Shown: in pieces, positions 8,264 through 17,935 of the stretch
How positions within the stretch are numbered: the first letter of the stretch is position 1
How the letters are laid out: every line of letters starts with the position of its first letter
Assembly: GCA_038210495.1 (NCBI GenBank)
Contig: JBBQWR010000004.1
Location: 62,001-126,000 of the forward strand
Source of the DNA: JBBQWR01 sp038210495
GTDB taxonomy: Bacteria; Planctomycetota; Planctomycetia; Pirellulales; DATAWG01
DNA length: 64,000 bases
Direction: 5' to 3'
Notes under the pieces: generated by a model
What the model saw: only the letters and a program-made list of their open reading frames with translations
Database searches by the model: none
What the model was told of the DNA's origin: nothing
Position numbers and translations under genes: made by a program

Positions 8264-10771
8264 ATGCGAATCAACCGTCGAAAGAATAGCCGCCATGGGA
8301 TCGCGTTGGTCCTGTTCGCCGTTTCGCTGACCGCCCTATTCGGATGCGTCGCGCTGGCCGTCGACTTGGGAATGGTCGCGTCGGCCCGCACGCAGTGCCA
8401 AGCGGCCACCGACGCCGCGGCGATGGCCGGGTGCCGGGCGCTCAACGGCGATACGTCGAGTAACAATAACTATGCAAACGTCTCGCCTAACGCCGTTCAG
8501 GCAGCAACCAATAACTACGTCCTGGGAAAGGCGATTGCCTCCAACCAAGTGACCGTCAACATTGGCCGTTACACATATCAGAGCGCAACACAGGCATTTC
8601 AGGGGCAATTTCCAGGTCCCGGGACGCAGAACTGGAGCCTAGTGCAAGCTCAAGTGACCGCCAGCCTGTCGGGGCAGATGGCTTTCTCCAAGATTTTCAA
8701 CATCACGCCCGCGAGCATCACGACGACCGCCACGGCCGTGCATCGGCCTCGCGACATCGCCGTCGTGCTCGATTACTCCGGCTCGATGAGATTCGCGAGT
8801 CTCGTGGGCACGGGGCCCTTCGATAACCCACGATCTTGCAACAATGCGGATACGAACGTTCCGGTCTGGGGCGGCTACTCGGCCGCTCCGGCCGGGACGA
8901 TGTATGCCACGACGTTCACGACTCCCTATAGCGATGCGAACATTACCGCGACTTCGACCGATGGTCGCCCGCCGATGGTGCAAGATTTTTACACAAACAG
9001 CACCGGCACGGCGGCGTTCACTTCGGCGTCCAGCGGTTACGCGACGACGCCGGCCGGCGACGTACCGCTAAAAATCAGCAAGAACACCGGCGCGACGTAT
9101 GCCCAAACGGCTGCTCAAATCTTTAATATCGCCAGTCCCACCAACTCGAGCTACGACAACAAATTCGAAACGAAGGGCTACAAAGCCTACAACATCACGA
9201 CGGGCTGCAAGCGCTACACGCAAGGCCCGAACTATTACGGCAAGACTTTCTTTGCTTGGCCGCCGGATCCGATCAATGGCGCCGACGGCACGACGAACGA
9301 TTGGCGCCAGCGTTATTTTCTCTATCCCGGCACGAACACGGGCATGGATGACAACTCCCGGTTGTGGGATTCGTCCGGCAACTGGCGGCAGCCGGGCGCG
9401 TCGACATACCAAATCAATTACACGGCTATTTTGGATTGGATCAAGAATATCGGACCCAATGCGTTCCCGACATCGATGCGATCGGGTCGGATCGTCTATT
9501 ACACGTCGATTCCAAGCAGCATTAACACAGCGTCGAATCCGCCCGCGAATCTCGACGAACGGTTCTGGAAAGACTACATCGACTACTGCTTGGGCCTGAT
9601 CGACAACCAAGACGGCACATGGCAAACGCTGACGGATGGCTCCAACGGCCTCGCCGGCTACGGGCCCGATTTCCAATGGGGCACGGTGCAGATTACGCCG
9701 AACAGTTCATTGTCGCAGTCCAACGGCAAACCGTTCATGCACTACGGCGACAACCCGCTTCGGCCGGCGCTGCACTTCTGGTTCGGCCCATTGACGATGG
9801 TCGATTTCCTGGGGAACTACAACATTTGGTACAACGTCTCCCCAAGTTGCTCGCGATATTGCTGGCTGCCCGGCACCTGCCACGAGGCGCCGCTTTACGC
9901 CTGCAAACTCGGCATTCAGGCCGCACTCACGGATATCCAGAACAACCATCCCAACGATTATGTCTCGCTGATCATGTTCAGCTCGCCCCGCTCGTCGTCG
10001 GGCCAAAACGACGATACGCGGTTCAACCGCGTGCGTGTCGGGTTGAGTCAGAACTACACGAACATGACCGAATCCCTTTGGTACCCAACGGCCACGGTCG
10101 GTAGCTCGAGCTCGACGGTTACGCCCTACGACTCGAACAACATCGAAGTGCCTCGGGCTTCAGGGGGCACCTGCTATTCAATGGGACTGATGTTGGCCTA
10201 CAACCAATTCAGCGCCAATTCGACGCTGCCGAGCTTTAGCAGCGGCCAAACTTCCGGTGATGCCGGCGGCAACGGACGCAAAGGCGCCCAGAAGATAGTC
10301 ATCTTCGAAACCGATGGCGCCCCCAACACGTCCGCATCGGCCAACTTCGTCACGAGTAGCGCCTACAACAACTATTACAAAGTGCGCTACAACTATGGCG
10401 CGCCCGGCGCGAGCGATTTTCCTTATAACGTCTGGGGCTACAGCGACAACTCGTCGACGGTGGTAAACGAGATCACGAGCATCATCGGCAACATGGCCGC
10501 TCTCGATACCGCCAGCACGCCGGGCTACTCGACAGCCACTCGGCCATTCTTGATGCATTGCATTGGCTTCGGACCGGCGTTCGATCCTAGCAACCCGGAC
10601 CGACCGGCGAACTTGGCTACCTTGAACACCATGCAGACCACGGGCAACGTCAACGATGGAATGCCCAGTTACAAGATCATCAACGGTAACCAAGCCACGG
10701 TAATCTCGAATCTGCAGCAAGCCTTCACCAAAATCCTTCAAACGGGCGTGCAGGTGTCGCTAATTCAATAG
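8264..10771 (+). CDS. TadG-like protein with von Willebrand A domain
   Basis: An 835-residue protein. The N-terminus is a Tad pilus-assembly domain: a short basic stretch, then GIALVLFAVSLTALFGCVALAVDLG (given in part) and QCQAATDAAAMAGCRAL. A vWA domain follows from about residue 165 (IAVVLDYSGSM, MIDAS Asp at residue 170, so D-x-S-x-S is kept) and is interrupted by a long insertion rich in Asn, Gly, Tyr and Thr before the later vWA strands (YVSLIMFSS, KIVIFETDGAPNT). This fits TadG-type minor components that sit at the pilus tip or outer surface. It closes the TadE-TadE-TadG set and is about 47 kb from the rest of the tad genes. Confidence 0.82.
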   Translation: MRINRRKNSRHGIALVLFAVSLTALFGCVALAVDLGMVASARTQCQAATDAAAMAGCRALNGDTSSNNNYANVSPNAVQAATNNYVLGKAIASNQVTVNIGRYTYQSATQAFQGQFPGPGTQNWSLVQAQVTASLSGQMAFSKIFNITPASITTTATAVHRPRDIAVVLDYSGSMRFASLVGTGPFDNPRSCNNADTNVPVWGGYSAAPAGTMYATTFTTPYSDANITATSTDGRPPMVQDFYTNSTGTAAFTSASSGYATTPAGDVPLKISKNTGATYAQTAAQIFNIASPTNSSYDNKFETKGYKAYNITTGCKRYTQGPNYYGKTFFAWPPDPINGADGTTNDWRQRYFLYPGTNTGMDDNSRLWDSSGNWRQPGASTYQINYTAILDWIKNIGPNAFPTSMRSGRIVYYTSIPSSINTASNPPANLDERFWKDYIDYCLGLIDNQDGTWQTLTDGSNGLAGYGPDFQWGTVQITPNSSLSQSNGKPFMHYGDNPLRPALHFWFGPLTMVDFLGNYNIWYNVSPSCSRYCWLPGTCHEAPLYACKLGIQAALTDIQNNHPNDYVSLIMFSSPRSSSGQNDDTRFNRVRVGLSQNYTNMTESLWYPTATVGSSSSTVTPYDSNNIEVPRASGGTCYSMGLMLAYNQFSANSTLPSFSSGQTSGDAGGNGRKGAQKIVIFETDGAPNTSASANFVTSSAYNNYYKVRYNYGAPGASDFPYNVWGYSDNSSTVVNEITSIIGNMAALDTASTPGYSTATRPFLMHCIGFGPAFDPSNPDRPANLATLNTMQTTGNVNDGMPSYKIINGNQATVISNLQQAFTKILQTGVQVSLIQ

Positions 10772-10814
10772 CCGCCTGCCCGCCGATCGATCCCACCCCA
10801 GCGAAAGTTCAAGG

Positions 10815-11612
10815 ATGTCTCTCAACACACCGAAGCACGCGGTCGAATTCGACCGCGTGTCGAAGCTGTTTGCGACGGGTCTGTTAGGCCGGCGACGCCT
10901 CTGCGCTCTGGATGACGTGAGTCTGAAGATTGCCGAGGGCGAAGTTTTTGGGCTTATCGGGCCCAATCGCGCCGGCAAGACCACGCTCGTCAAAATCCTG
11001 TTATCCATCAGTCGACCGACGTCGGGACGAATCACTCGGCTAGGCCGCGACTGGCGCGAGCGAAGCACACTGGGGTCTGTCGGCTACGTCCATGAAAGCC
11101 AGGCGTTTCCTCGCTATCTGACCGCCCGGCAATTGCTCCAGTACTACGGCGCTCTGAGCTTGCAACCGGCGGCGGTCACGCGACGGCGCTCCACTGAATT
11201 GCTGGAGCGAGTCGGGATCGCGGATCGCAGCCACGAGCCAATCGGGCAGTTCAGCAAGGGCATGTTGCAGCGGCTGTCGCTAGCCCAAGCCCTACTCAAC
11301 GACCCGAGCCTGCTCGTCCTCGACGAGCCATCGGAGGGCATGGATCTGGCAGCCCGCCGCCTGCTGCATACGATCATTGAAGAGCGGCGGCGGCTGGGTC
11401 ACACGGCCATTCTCGTGTCGCACCAGTTGAGCGATGTCGAACGGCTCTGCGATCGGGTAGCCGTGCTCCGCGGCGGCAAAATGGCCTTTGTCGGCCCGGT
11501 CGCCAAGCTTGCGACTGGTTTGAGCGACTCGGAGCGAAAGGCGGCCATCGCGCCGAATCCGCAATTTGAGGACGCGCTCGAGCCGTTCTACGCCGGCGCC
11601 GGCGCACAATAA
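10815..11612 (+). CDS. ABC transporter ATP-binding protein
   Basis: A 265-residue ABC ATPase. Walker A is GPNRAGKTTLV (Arg where Gly is usual, but the GxxxxGKT core is intact), the Q-loop Gln is replaced in the region YVHESQAFP, the signature is QFSKGMLQRLSLAQAL, Walker B is LLVLDEPSEGMD and the switch His is in ILVSHQLSDVE. The FSKGM signature is typical of multidrug/NatA or CcmA-type exporters. The permease at 11692 follows at 79 bp and is the natural partner. Confidence 0.85.
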   Translation: MSLNTPKHAVEFDRVSKLFATGLLGRRRLCALDDVSLKIAEGEVFGLIGPNRAGKTTLVKILLSISRPTSGRITRLGRDWRERSTLGSVGYVHESQAFPRYLTARQLLQYYGALSLQPAAVTRRRSTELLERVGIADRSHEPIGQFSKGMLQRLSLAQALLNDPSLLVLDEPSEGMDLAARRLLHTIIEERRRLGHTAILVSHQLSDVERLCDRVAVLRGGKMAFVGPVAKLATGLSDSERKAAIAPNPQFEDALEPFYAGAGAQ

Positions 11613-11691
11613 CGACGCGCCCGTGTCCCGGATGCGGAAGCGCCTGCCTCCTAGTCCCTAGTCTCCAGCCCCTAGTCCCTTTCCCCCAAAC

Positions 11692-12693
11692 ATGCAAAAC
11701 AAACAAATATTCGCCGCCCTGATCCGCGATACGTTTCGCCAATCGTTGTCGTATGGAATCTTTTGGATTCTGCTGGCCGTCAGCGTGTTGACGACGGCCG
11801 TGTGCTTGACGGTCCACATCGACGGAGCGGCTCGGTTGGCTGCGCCCGGCGAGAATGCCGATTTCTTGCCCAAGAGCGATCCCGACGCCCAAGATTCGGC
11901 GAAAATGAAGGAGTCGGGGGTGGTCGCCGTCAGTGGTAATCTGAGCCTGGCGTTTGGCGCCATCAAAATTCCCCTCGAGCGCGATAGCCGCACGTCGGTT
12001 CACTTCTTGCAGCTCGTCCTTGCGGGCGGCGTTGCCGATACGCTGGGCTTGCTGCTGACGTTGATCTGGACGGCTGGATTCCTGCCCGGGTTCTTAGAAG
12101 GCCGCAGCCTGAGCGTGCTGCTGGCGAAGCCCGTCTCCAGGTGGCAATTGCTGGCTGGAAAGTACCTGGGCGTGTTGTCGTTCGTTCTGCTGCACGCGAC
12201 GCTGTTCGTCGGCGGCACATGGCTGGCGATCGCGGTGAAGACCGGCATTTGGGACGCGAGTTATTTGTACGCGATCCCGCTGCTTTTGTTGCATTTCGCC
12301 GTGTTTTTCAGCGTGTCGCTCCTGCTGGCTGTTTGCACGCGAAGCACGGTCGTGAGCGTGTTTGGCTCGATCCTGTTCTGGTGTATCGCCTGGGGCATGA
12401 ATTATGGCCGGCATTTTATGGTCACCTGCGAACGGCTCGCGCCCGAGGGAACATTTTCGGGATCGCTAAGTTGGCTAGTCGATATCGGCTACTGGATTTT
12501 GCCGAAGCCGGCCGACTTCGGGATGCTGCTCTACGACGCGCTGGACGCCAAGAATTTCTTCGGCCCGGCGTTCGATCCGCAGCTACTCCACGCCCACGGA
12601 TTCTCGATCTGGCTATCGGTCCTGTCGTCGCTGGCGTTCACGGCCTATGTGCTGTTCGCGTCGGCCAGAAAGTTCATGGCGACTGATTATTAG
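11692..12693 (+). CDS. ABC-2 type transporter permease
   Basis: A 333-residue membrane protein with one N-terminal helix, an extracytoplasmic loop of about 70 residues, then five further hydrophobic segments (residues 105-125, 155-175, 180-205, 210-230 and 305-325). The stretch GFLEGRSLSVLLAKPVSRWQ is characteristic of ABC-2 type permeases. It follows the ATPase and should form an exporter with it; the cargo is unknown. No Shine-Dalgarno is visible before the ATG, which sits after a pyrimidine-rich tract made of repeated CCTAGTCCC units. Confidence 0.75.
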   Translation: MQNKQIFAALIRDTFRQSLSYGIFWILLAVSVLTTAVCLTVHIDGAARLAAPGENADFLPKSDPDAQDSAKMKESGVVAVSGNLSLAFGAIKIPLERDSRTSVHFLQLVLAGGVADTLGLLLTLIWTAGFLPGFLEGRSLSVLLAKPVSRWQLLAGKYLGVLSFVLLHATLFVGGTWLAIAVKTGIWDASYLYAIPLLLLHFAVFFSVSLLLAVCTRSTVVSVFGSILFWCIAWGMNYGRHFMVTCERLAPEGTFSGSLSWLVDIGYWILPKPADFGMLLYDALDAKNFFGPAFDPQLLHAHGFSIWLSVLSSLAFTAYVLFASARKFMATDY

Positions 12694-12715
12694 TCCTGAC
12701 GCCAATTGATCGATA

Positions 12716-12798
12716 GGGCGCCACTGCTGGCTTGCCCAGCAGTCTTTCTTGGCGCGTGATCACAGGGAGCACTGCTGGGCAAGCCAGCAGTGGCGCCC
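12716..12798. repeat. Perfect 28-bp inverted repeat
   Basis: The arms 12716-12743 and 12771-12798 are exact reverse complements over 28 bp, with 27 bp between them. Each arm is itself partly palindromic (CTGCTGG/CCAGCAG). It lies between the convergent permease and ilvE genes and could fold into a very stable hairpin or be a small mobile palindrome. Confidence 0.9.
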
Positions 12799-12800
12799 AG

Positions 12801-13652
12801 CTAACTCCGAGTCAGCGCCTGAAAACGCTCGATCAATTGCCGAGTCATCGGCCCCGGCTTGCCATCGCCGATCTTTCGGTCGTCCAGCTTGACCACCGGA
12901 ATGACCTCCGCGGCCGAACCCGTCAAAAAGCACTCATCGGCGACATACACATCGTGTCGCGTGAGGGCAACTTCGCGCACCTCTTGGCCCATGGCCCGGG
13001 CCAATTCCATGACCGCGTCGCGCGTGATCCCTTCCAAAATTCCCGCGTCTAGCGGCGGCGTCATCAGCACGCCATGCCGCATGATGAAGATGTTGTCGCC
13101 CGTGCATTCAGCCACTTCGCCCTTCGTATTAAGCATCAGGGCTTCAATGCAGCCAGCTTTGAGTCCTTCGATCTTCGCCAGAATGTTGTTCAAATAATTC
13201 AGCGACTTGATTCTCGGACTAAGCGCCGCGGCGTGGTTGCGGATCGTGCTGGCCGTGACGATTTCCAGGCCGTTGCGGTAATATTCTTCCGGATACATGG
13301 TGATCTTGTCGGCGATGACGATCACCTGCGGATTGCTGGTTCGATTCGGATCGAGTCCCAACGTGCCGGCGCCGCGAGTGACCACGAGGCGGACATAGCC
13401 GTCGCGGAGCGAATTCGCGGCCACCGTCTCGTTGACGGCTTTGGCCAACGCCTCGCGGCTCAGTGGAATCTCCAGCCAAATGGCGCGGGCCGATTCCCAC
13501 AACCGATCGAAGTGCTTTTCGAGGCGGAAGACCTTGCCGCCGTAGCAGCGGAGACCTTCGAAGACGCCGTCGCCGTAAAGCAGGCCGTGATCGAAGACGC
13601 TGATTTTTGCGTCTTCGGCGTCGAGGAGCTTGCCGGATATGTAGATTTTCAT
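12801..13652 (-). CDS. ilvE: Branched-chain-amino-acid aminotransferase (class IV)
   Basis: A 283-residue class IV PLP aminotransferase, which transfers the amino group between branched-chain amino acids and 2-oxoglutarate in the cytoplasm. Motifs include FDHGLLYGDGVFEGLR near residue 20, the PLP lysine in SPRIKSLNYLNN near residue 150, EALMLNTKGEVAECTGDNIF near residue 170 and FLTGSAAEVIPV near residue 245, which together point to IlvE rather than D-amino-acid transaminase or aminodeoxychorismate lyase. Length fits the short IlvE form. The start MKIYISGK is well supported. The downstream end abuts the inverted repeat at 12716-12798. Confidence 0.87.
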   Translation of the reverse strand: MKIYISGKLLDAEDAKISVFDHGLLYGDGVFEGLRCYGGKVFRLEKHFDRLWESARAIWLEIPLSREALAKAVNETVAANSLRDGYVRLVVTRGAGTLGLDPNRTSNPQVIVIADKITMYPEEYYRNGLEIVTASTIRNHAAALSPRIKSLNYLNNILAKIEGLKAGCIEALMLNTKGEVAECTGDNIFIMRHGVLMTPPLDAGILEGITRDAVMELARAMGQEVREVALTRHDVYVADECFLTGSAAEVIPVVKLDDRKIGDGKPGPMTRQLIERFQALTRS

Positions 13653-13780
13653 GCGCGGGTTGCGGGGATTGTTGGCTGCGCGAAAAATCCCGTCGTGAGC
13701 GACGGGGCTAAGGGGCGCCGTGGTGAATGGGCGGTTCGTGGCCGTGCCGAGATGAACCGTGGCGTGCGTCGATCGCGGAA

Positions 13781-14680
13781 TTATACGTTTTCGACGCGGC
13801 CGGCGGCGAGACGGACGATGCGGTCGGCTTCAGCGGCGATTACCGTGTCGTGGGTCACCATGACTATAGAGAGGTTCTGAGTGCGATTCAAGGTTCGCAG
13901 AATTCGCATGATTTCCTGCCCCGTGTCTTGATCCAGATTGCCGGTCGGCTCGTCGGCGAGCAGAATCCGCGGACCGGAAATCAGGGCCCGGGCGATTGCC
14001 GTGCGCTGCATTTCGCCACCGGACAGTTCTCGCGGCCGATGCTTCAATCGATGAGCCAGGCCGACCATGTCCAACAGTTCTTTGGCCGCATGCAGATGGG
14101 CGGCTCGTTTGCGGCGATAGCTCCAGGCGCCGTGGCGAATCATGAGCGGCGAGAGCACATTCTCCAGCGTCGTGAGCTCCGGAAGCAGATGATAAAACTG
14201 GAAAATCATGCCGAATTGGGAGTTGCGCAGCACGTCGCGCTGCCGGCCGGGCAAGTTGTCGATTCGCCGGTTTTCAAAATGGACCTCGCCCGACGACGGC
14301 GCATCGAGCGTGCCGAGCAGGTGCAAAAGCGTGCTCTTTCCCGAGCCACTTTGACCGACGATAGCCAGGAACTCGCCTTGGCGGATTTGCAAATCGACGC
14401 CGCCGAGCACCGGAATATCCATCGCGCCTTTGCGATAGTTTTTCTTCAGCTGCACCGCTTCCATCTGCACCGGCGCGAGTTGATTCGGTGTTCGCAGCTC
14501 GCTGCCGCTGGACGATTGCAAATCGCCGGATTGCTCGGCCGACGCGATGGCGCTGGCGATCGCCGAGGGAAGCGGCATCGACCGATCGATCAAATGGGGC
14601 CCGCTGGCGCCGCTCGCGCCAGTCGGCCGCTGGGATACGCTCGTGGTGTCGGCGTTTCGCAGTCGCAGATATTCACTCAT
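13781..14680 (-). CDS. lolD: LolD-type ABC ATPase
   Basis: A 299-residue ATPase of the MacB/LolD group, which powers release of lipoproteins from the inner membrane. Walker A is GQSGSGKSTLLHLLG, the Q-loop is IFQFYHLLPELTTLENV, the signature is LSGGEMQRTAIARAL and Walker B is ILLADEPTGNLD, all standard for LolD. An N-terminal extension of about 80 residues rich in Ser, Ala and Pro is unusual. The start ATG at 14680 overlaps the stop of the permease gene by 8 bp (ATGAGTGA), indicating coupled translation. Confidence 0.87.
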   Translation of the reverse strand: MSEYLRLRNADTTSVSQRPTGASGASGPHLIDRSMPLPSAIASAIASAEQSGDLQSSSGSELRTPNQLAPVQMEAVQLKKNYRKGAMDIPVLGGVDLQIRQGEFLAIVGQSGSGKSTLLHLLGTLDAPSSGEVHFENRRIDNLPGRQRDVLRNSQFGMIFQFYHLLPELTTLENVLSPLMIRHGAWSYRRKRAAHLHAAKELLDMVGLAHRLKHRPRELSGGEMQRTAIARALISGPRILLADEPTGNLDQDTGQEIMRILRTLNRTQNLSIVMVTHDTVIAAEADRIVRLAAGRVENV

Positions 14681-16304
14681 AGCGGAGCGCCTCCACGGGA
14701 TGTAGGAGCGCAGCCCGCAGCGCCGGCAACACACTAGCCAGCACGGCGATCAAGAGCGCTCCGCCGACGATCCAGCCGACGGTAAACGGCTCGACGATCG
14801 TGGGGATTTTGTAGAAATAGTAAATCGACGGGTCGAAAACCTTTTGACCGGTCAGCGACTCGACCACGGATCGAATGCTGTTGATGTTTCGCACGAACAG
14901 CAAGCCCAACAGCGCTCCCACGCCGGAGCCAACCACTCCGAGCGAAAGCCCGTAGGCCAAGAAAATTCCCAAGATGCCGCGGGCCGACGCGCCCAGCGAT
15001 TTTAAGATGCCTATGTCCCGGGTCTTTTCGACCACGATCATGAAGAAAGTCGCCAGAATTCCGAACCCGGCCACGCCAATGATCATGAACAGCAAAATAT
15101 TCAGCACGGCGCTTTCCATTTGCACGGCGGCCAAGAGCGGCCCCTGCTTGTCCTGCCATGTTGAGATCAGATAATTCGGAAACTCGGCTCGCAATTTGTC
15201 TCGAACTACGTCCCCGTCGGCGCCCGGTTTGAGCTTAATCTGAATCGACGACACGTTAGCCACGCCGGTCTGCGGATCGATCATGCCCCGAAGCACTTGC
15301 AGCTTCTTGATCGGAACGAACACGAAATTCGCGTCGTATTCGCTCATTTTGCTTTCGTAGAAATCCGTGATCGTGAACGAATCGCTAATGGCCTTCGGTG
15401 GAATGCCGGCATTGGGAAACGTGACTTTGACATCGTCGCCCGGCAGCAACAGAAAGCGGTCGGCCCCGTCGCGATCGCGCACGCTGGCTAGGGCGATTCC
15501 GAGGATTACTCCCGTGAATTGCTCGCGTGAGGGATCGAAACGCCGGACCGCTTGCGCCGGCTGATGGCGCTGAAACGGATCGAGGGCCGGTCCCGGCGGA
15601 CCGCCAGCGGAATCTCTGTTGCCGTTGCTTTCGCCCGGGCCGCCGGACTTGGCGTAATCTTCGGGGGGAACAGTTGAGCTCTCGCTGCCTGCAGGATGTT
15701 GAAACGGATCGGACGGTCCGGTGGCTGCCTCGCGCGGCAATTGCAATGTCTCCTGAAACTGCCGCTGCTGCTCGGCTTTCATTCTTCGCCACGGCCAACC
15801 GGCGGCCTTCATATCGGTCCGCTCGGGCGACTCCGGTCCAAGCTGATGATCGCGCGTATCGTAGCCGTTCTCGCGGAGAGCAAAACTCATCTGCTCGCGA
15901 TTGGCCGGGTGCTGCAAGTATTTGCCGAAATCGCTGACCTGCGAGTGCGTCGCCTCGTCGATGCCGATGAACATGATCTGCCGCGTGCTCCAGTTGCGGC
16001 CGAACTGAAAGCTGAGCATCGCCGGAACGTGCACGGTCGGCGTCATCCCTTCGATCGAGTCGCCGGCGATTCGTTGGATTTGCTCCATGTGCCACTGCGC
16101 GTCGGGAAAGCCCTCGAGCCCGTGCGACTCGAACACGATATCCGACAGAATGCCGTGGATACGGCTCCGCATTTCGTGGCTGAACCCGGCCATCACGCTG
16201 TTGACCACGATCATCGTGGCCACGCCGAGCATCACGCTGACGATTGAAGCCAGCGCGATATATCGGGTGCGAAGATATCGCCAGCAGAGCAGAAATTTGT
16301 ACAT
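14673..16304 (-). CDS. lolC: LolC/LolE-type lipoprotein-releasing permease
   Basis: A 543-residue FtsX-like permease. The N-terminus (YKFLLCWRYLRTRYIALASI) with one membrane helix and the C-terminal three-helix FtsX block (ILATFFMIVVEKTRDIGILK, then LGASARGILGIFLAYG) match LolC/E. It is longer than the usual 400 residues because the periplasmic domain carries an insertion of roughly 75 residues rich in Pro, Gly, Ser and Gln around residues 170-245. With LolD it forms a complete transporter; a single LolC-type gene suggests a homodimer. Confidence 0.85.
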   Translation of the reverse strand: MYKFLLCWRYLRTRYIALASIVSVMLGVATMIVVNSVMAGFSHEMRSRIHGILSDIVFESHGLEGFPDAQWHMEQIQRIAGDSIEGMTPTVHVPAMLSFQFGRNWSTRQIMFIGIDEATHSQVSDFGKYLQHPANREQMSFALRENGYDTRDHQLGPESPERTDMKAAGWPWRRMKAEQQRQFQETLQLPREAATGPSDPFQHPAGSESSTVPPEDYAKSGGPGESNGNRDSAGGPPGPALDPFQRHQPAQAVRRFDPSREQFTGVILGIALASVRDRDGADRFLLLPGDDVKVTFPNAGIPPKAISDSFTITDFYESKMSEYDANFVFVPIKKLQVLRGMIDPQTGVANVSSIQIKLKPGADGDVVRDKLRAEFPNYLISTWQDKQGPLLAAVQMESAVLNILLFMIIGVAGFGILATFFMIVVEKTRDIGILKSLGASARGILGIFLAYGLSLGVVGSGVGALLGLLFVRNINSIRSVVESLTGQKVFDPSIYYFYKIPTIVEPFTVGWIVGGALLIAVLASVLPALRAALLHPVEALRYE

Positions 16305-16366
16305 GGCGGTTGCGTCCTACATTGCCAAGGCGTCCGTGCCGAATGTCGTCAGGTTATTTGGGTTGT

Positions 16367-16407
16367 CGGGTGGCCGGGGCTGAAGGCGCTTCGCCGAAGC
16401 CCCGGAG
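16367..16407. repeat. Dispersed GC-rich palindromic repeat, family A
   Basis: The reverse complement reads CTCCGGGGCTTCGGCGAAG followed by CGCCTTCAGCCCCGGCCACC. The same pattern returns at 33647, 34279, 44093 and 52093, and in weaker form near 20600 and 20665. Here it lies between lysS and lolC and may act as a transcription terminator. Confidence 0.75.
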
Positions 16408-16411
16408 CATG

Positions 16412-17935
16412 TTATGTGGCCTCGGGCCGAAGCAGCGGAAACAAAATCACGTCGCGGATCGTTTGCGAGTTGGTCAGCAGCATCACGAGCCGATCGATGC
16501 CGATGCCCAACCCACCGGCCGGTGGCATGCCGTGGCGCAGGGCGCGAACGAAATCGTGGTCCATCTTGGCCATCGAATCTTCCGCCGCCTGGCCCTGCAA
16601 CTGCGTGCGAAACAATTGCTCCTGCAGGTCCGGATCGTTCAGTTCGGTATAGGCATTGGCAATTTCCATCCCCTGGATAAAAAGCTCGAATCGCTCGGCC
16701 ACCGCCGGGTTGTCTCGCTTCCGCTTGGTCAACGGGCAGATGCTGGCCGGATAATCGGTGACGAAGATCGGCCCTTGCAATTGGTCTTCGACCTTTTCCT
16801 CGAACACTTCGCTCTTGATCACATCCGGATGCTTGCCGGCCGTCGCGAAGCCGATCTTCTCAGCCAGACTCTTGACCGCGGCCGTGTCCGACGGCGAGAC
16901 GCCCGTATGCTCGGCAAACAGTTCGTCGTAAGTTCGGCGGGCGAAAGGCGGCGTGAAATCGACCTTCTTCTCGCCCCAAGGAAGCGTGAGCCCTTGGCCG
17001 ATCGCGCCGATCGCCGAGACGATCAGTTTCTCCGTTAGATCCATCATCGAGCGATAATCGCCGAAGGCCTGATAGGCCTCGAGCATCGTGAACTCAGGAT
17101 TGTGCCGGGGGCTAATCCCTTCGTTGCGATACACGCGGCCCAGCTCATATACTCGCGGCATTCCGCCGACGAGCAGCCGCTTCAAATGCAGCTCGAGTGC
17201 GATTCGCAGATAGAGCTTGAGGTCCAGCGTATTGTGATGCGTGACAAATGGCCGCGCCGCGGCGCCGCCGGCAATCGAATGCAGCGTCGGCCCCTCGATC
17301 TCGACAAACCCTTCGTCGGCGAGCGTTTTGCGAAACGATTGGACGATTTTTGTCCGGTTAATGAAACGGTCGAGGACCCCTTCGCCGTATGCCAAATCGA
17401 GATATCGCATCCGCTGCCGCAGTTCGGGATCGGTCAATCCGTGATGCTTGTCAGGAGGCGGTTCGAGCGACTTGGTCAAAAAGTGTAGGTCGGCGGCGAA
17501 GATCGTGAGTTCGCCCGTGCGGGTTTTCTTGAGTTCGCCGTCGACTCCGATGATGTCGCCTAGATCAAAATTCTGAGCGATGGCCCAGTTGCGGTCGCCG
17601 ACCTGCTTCTTGCCGATGTAGAGCTGAATCCTGCCGGACCAATCGCGGACGTCCAAGAAAATGAGCTTGCCGGTGTCTCGCATCAAAACGATGCGTCCGG
17701 CGGCCCGAACGCGGGGTCCGTGTAATTCGGAGTGCTGTGCCGGAGGGCCGTCGCCAGCAGACGCGGCAGTGATTTCCGATTCGCGGTCCCGGACCTGGGC
17801 GACGGACTGAGCGCCGTCAAACCGCCCGCCCCAAGGGTCGATTCCCATTTCGACGAGCGCCGTCAGCTTGGCGCGACGAGCCGCGACGAGCACGTCGTGC
17901 GTGCTGCCCGAACTATCGGAAATGGTTTGATCCAT
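16412..17935 (-). CDS. lysS: Lysyl-tRNA synthetase, class II
   Basis: A 507-residue enzyme that charges tRNA-Lys. After a short variable tail it has an OB-fold anticodon domain (VRAAGRIVLMRDTGKLIFLD, residues 70-150) and a class II core with motif 1 (IEGPTLHSIAGGAAARPFVT), motif 2 (VYRNEGISPRHNPEFTMLE) and motif 3 (GGLGIGIDRLVMLLTNSQ). Length and motif order are those of bacterial LysS. It is followed on the minus strand by the LolCD genes after a repeat; a separate promoter probably lies in 17936-18245. Confidence 0.95.
   Translation of the reverse strand: MDQTISDSSGSTHDVLVAARRAKLTALVEMGIDPWGGRFDGAQSVAQVRDRESEITAASAGDGPPAQHSELHGPRVRAAGRIVLMRDTGKLIFLDVRDWSGRIQLYIGKKQVGDRNWAIAQNFDLGDIIGVDGELKKTRTGELTIFAADLHFLTKSLEPPPDKHHGLTDPELRQRMRYLDLAYGEGVLDRFINRTKIVQSFRKTLADEGFVEIEGPTLHSIAGGAAARPFVTHHNTLDLKLYLRIALELHLKRLLVGGMPRVYELGRVYRNEGISPRHNPEFTMLEAYQAFGDYRSMMDLTEKLIVSAIGAIGQGLTLPWGEKKVDFTPPFARRTYDELFAEHTGVSPSDTAAVKSLAEKIGFATAGKHPDVIKSEVFEEKVEDQLQGPIFVTDYPASICPLTKRKRDNPAVAERFELFIQGMEIANAYTELNDPDLQEQLFRTQLQGQAAEDSMAKMDHDFVRALRHGMPPAGGLGIGIDRLVMLLTNSQTIRDVILFPLLRPEAT

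Noticed and set aside
13727..14737. 336-residue plus-strand frame opposite lolD
   Set aside because: Antisense to a clear ABC ATPase with all motifs.
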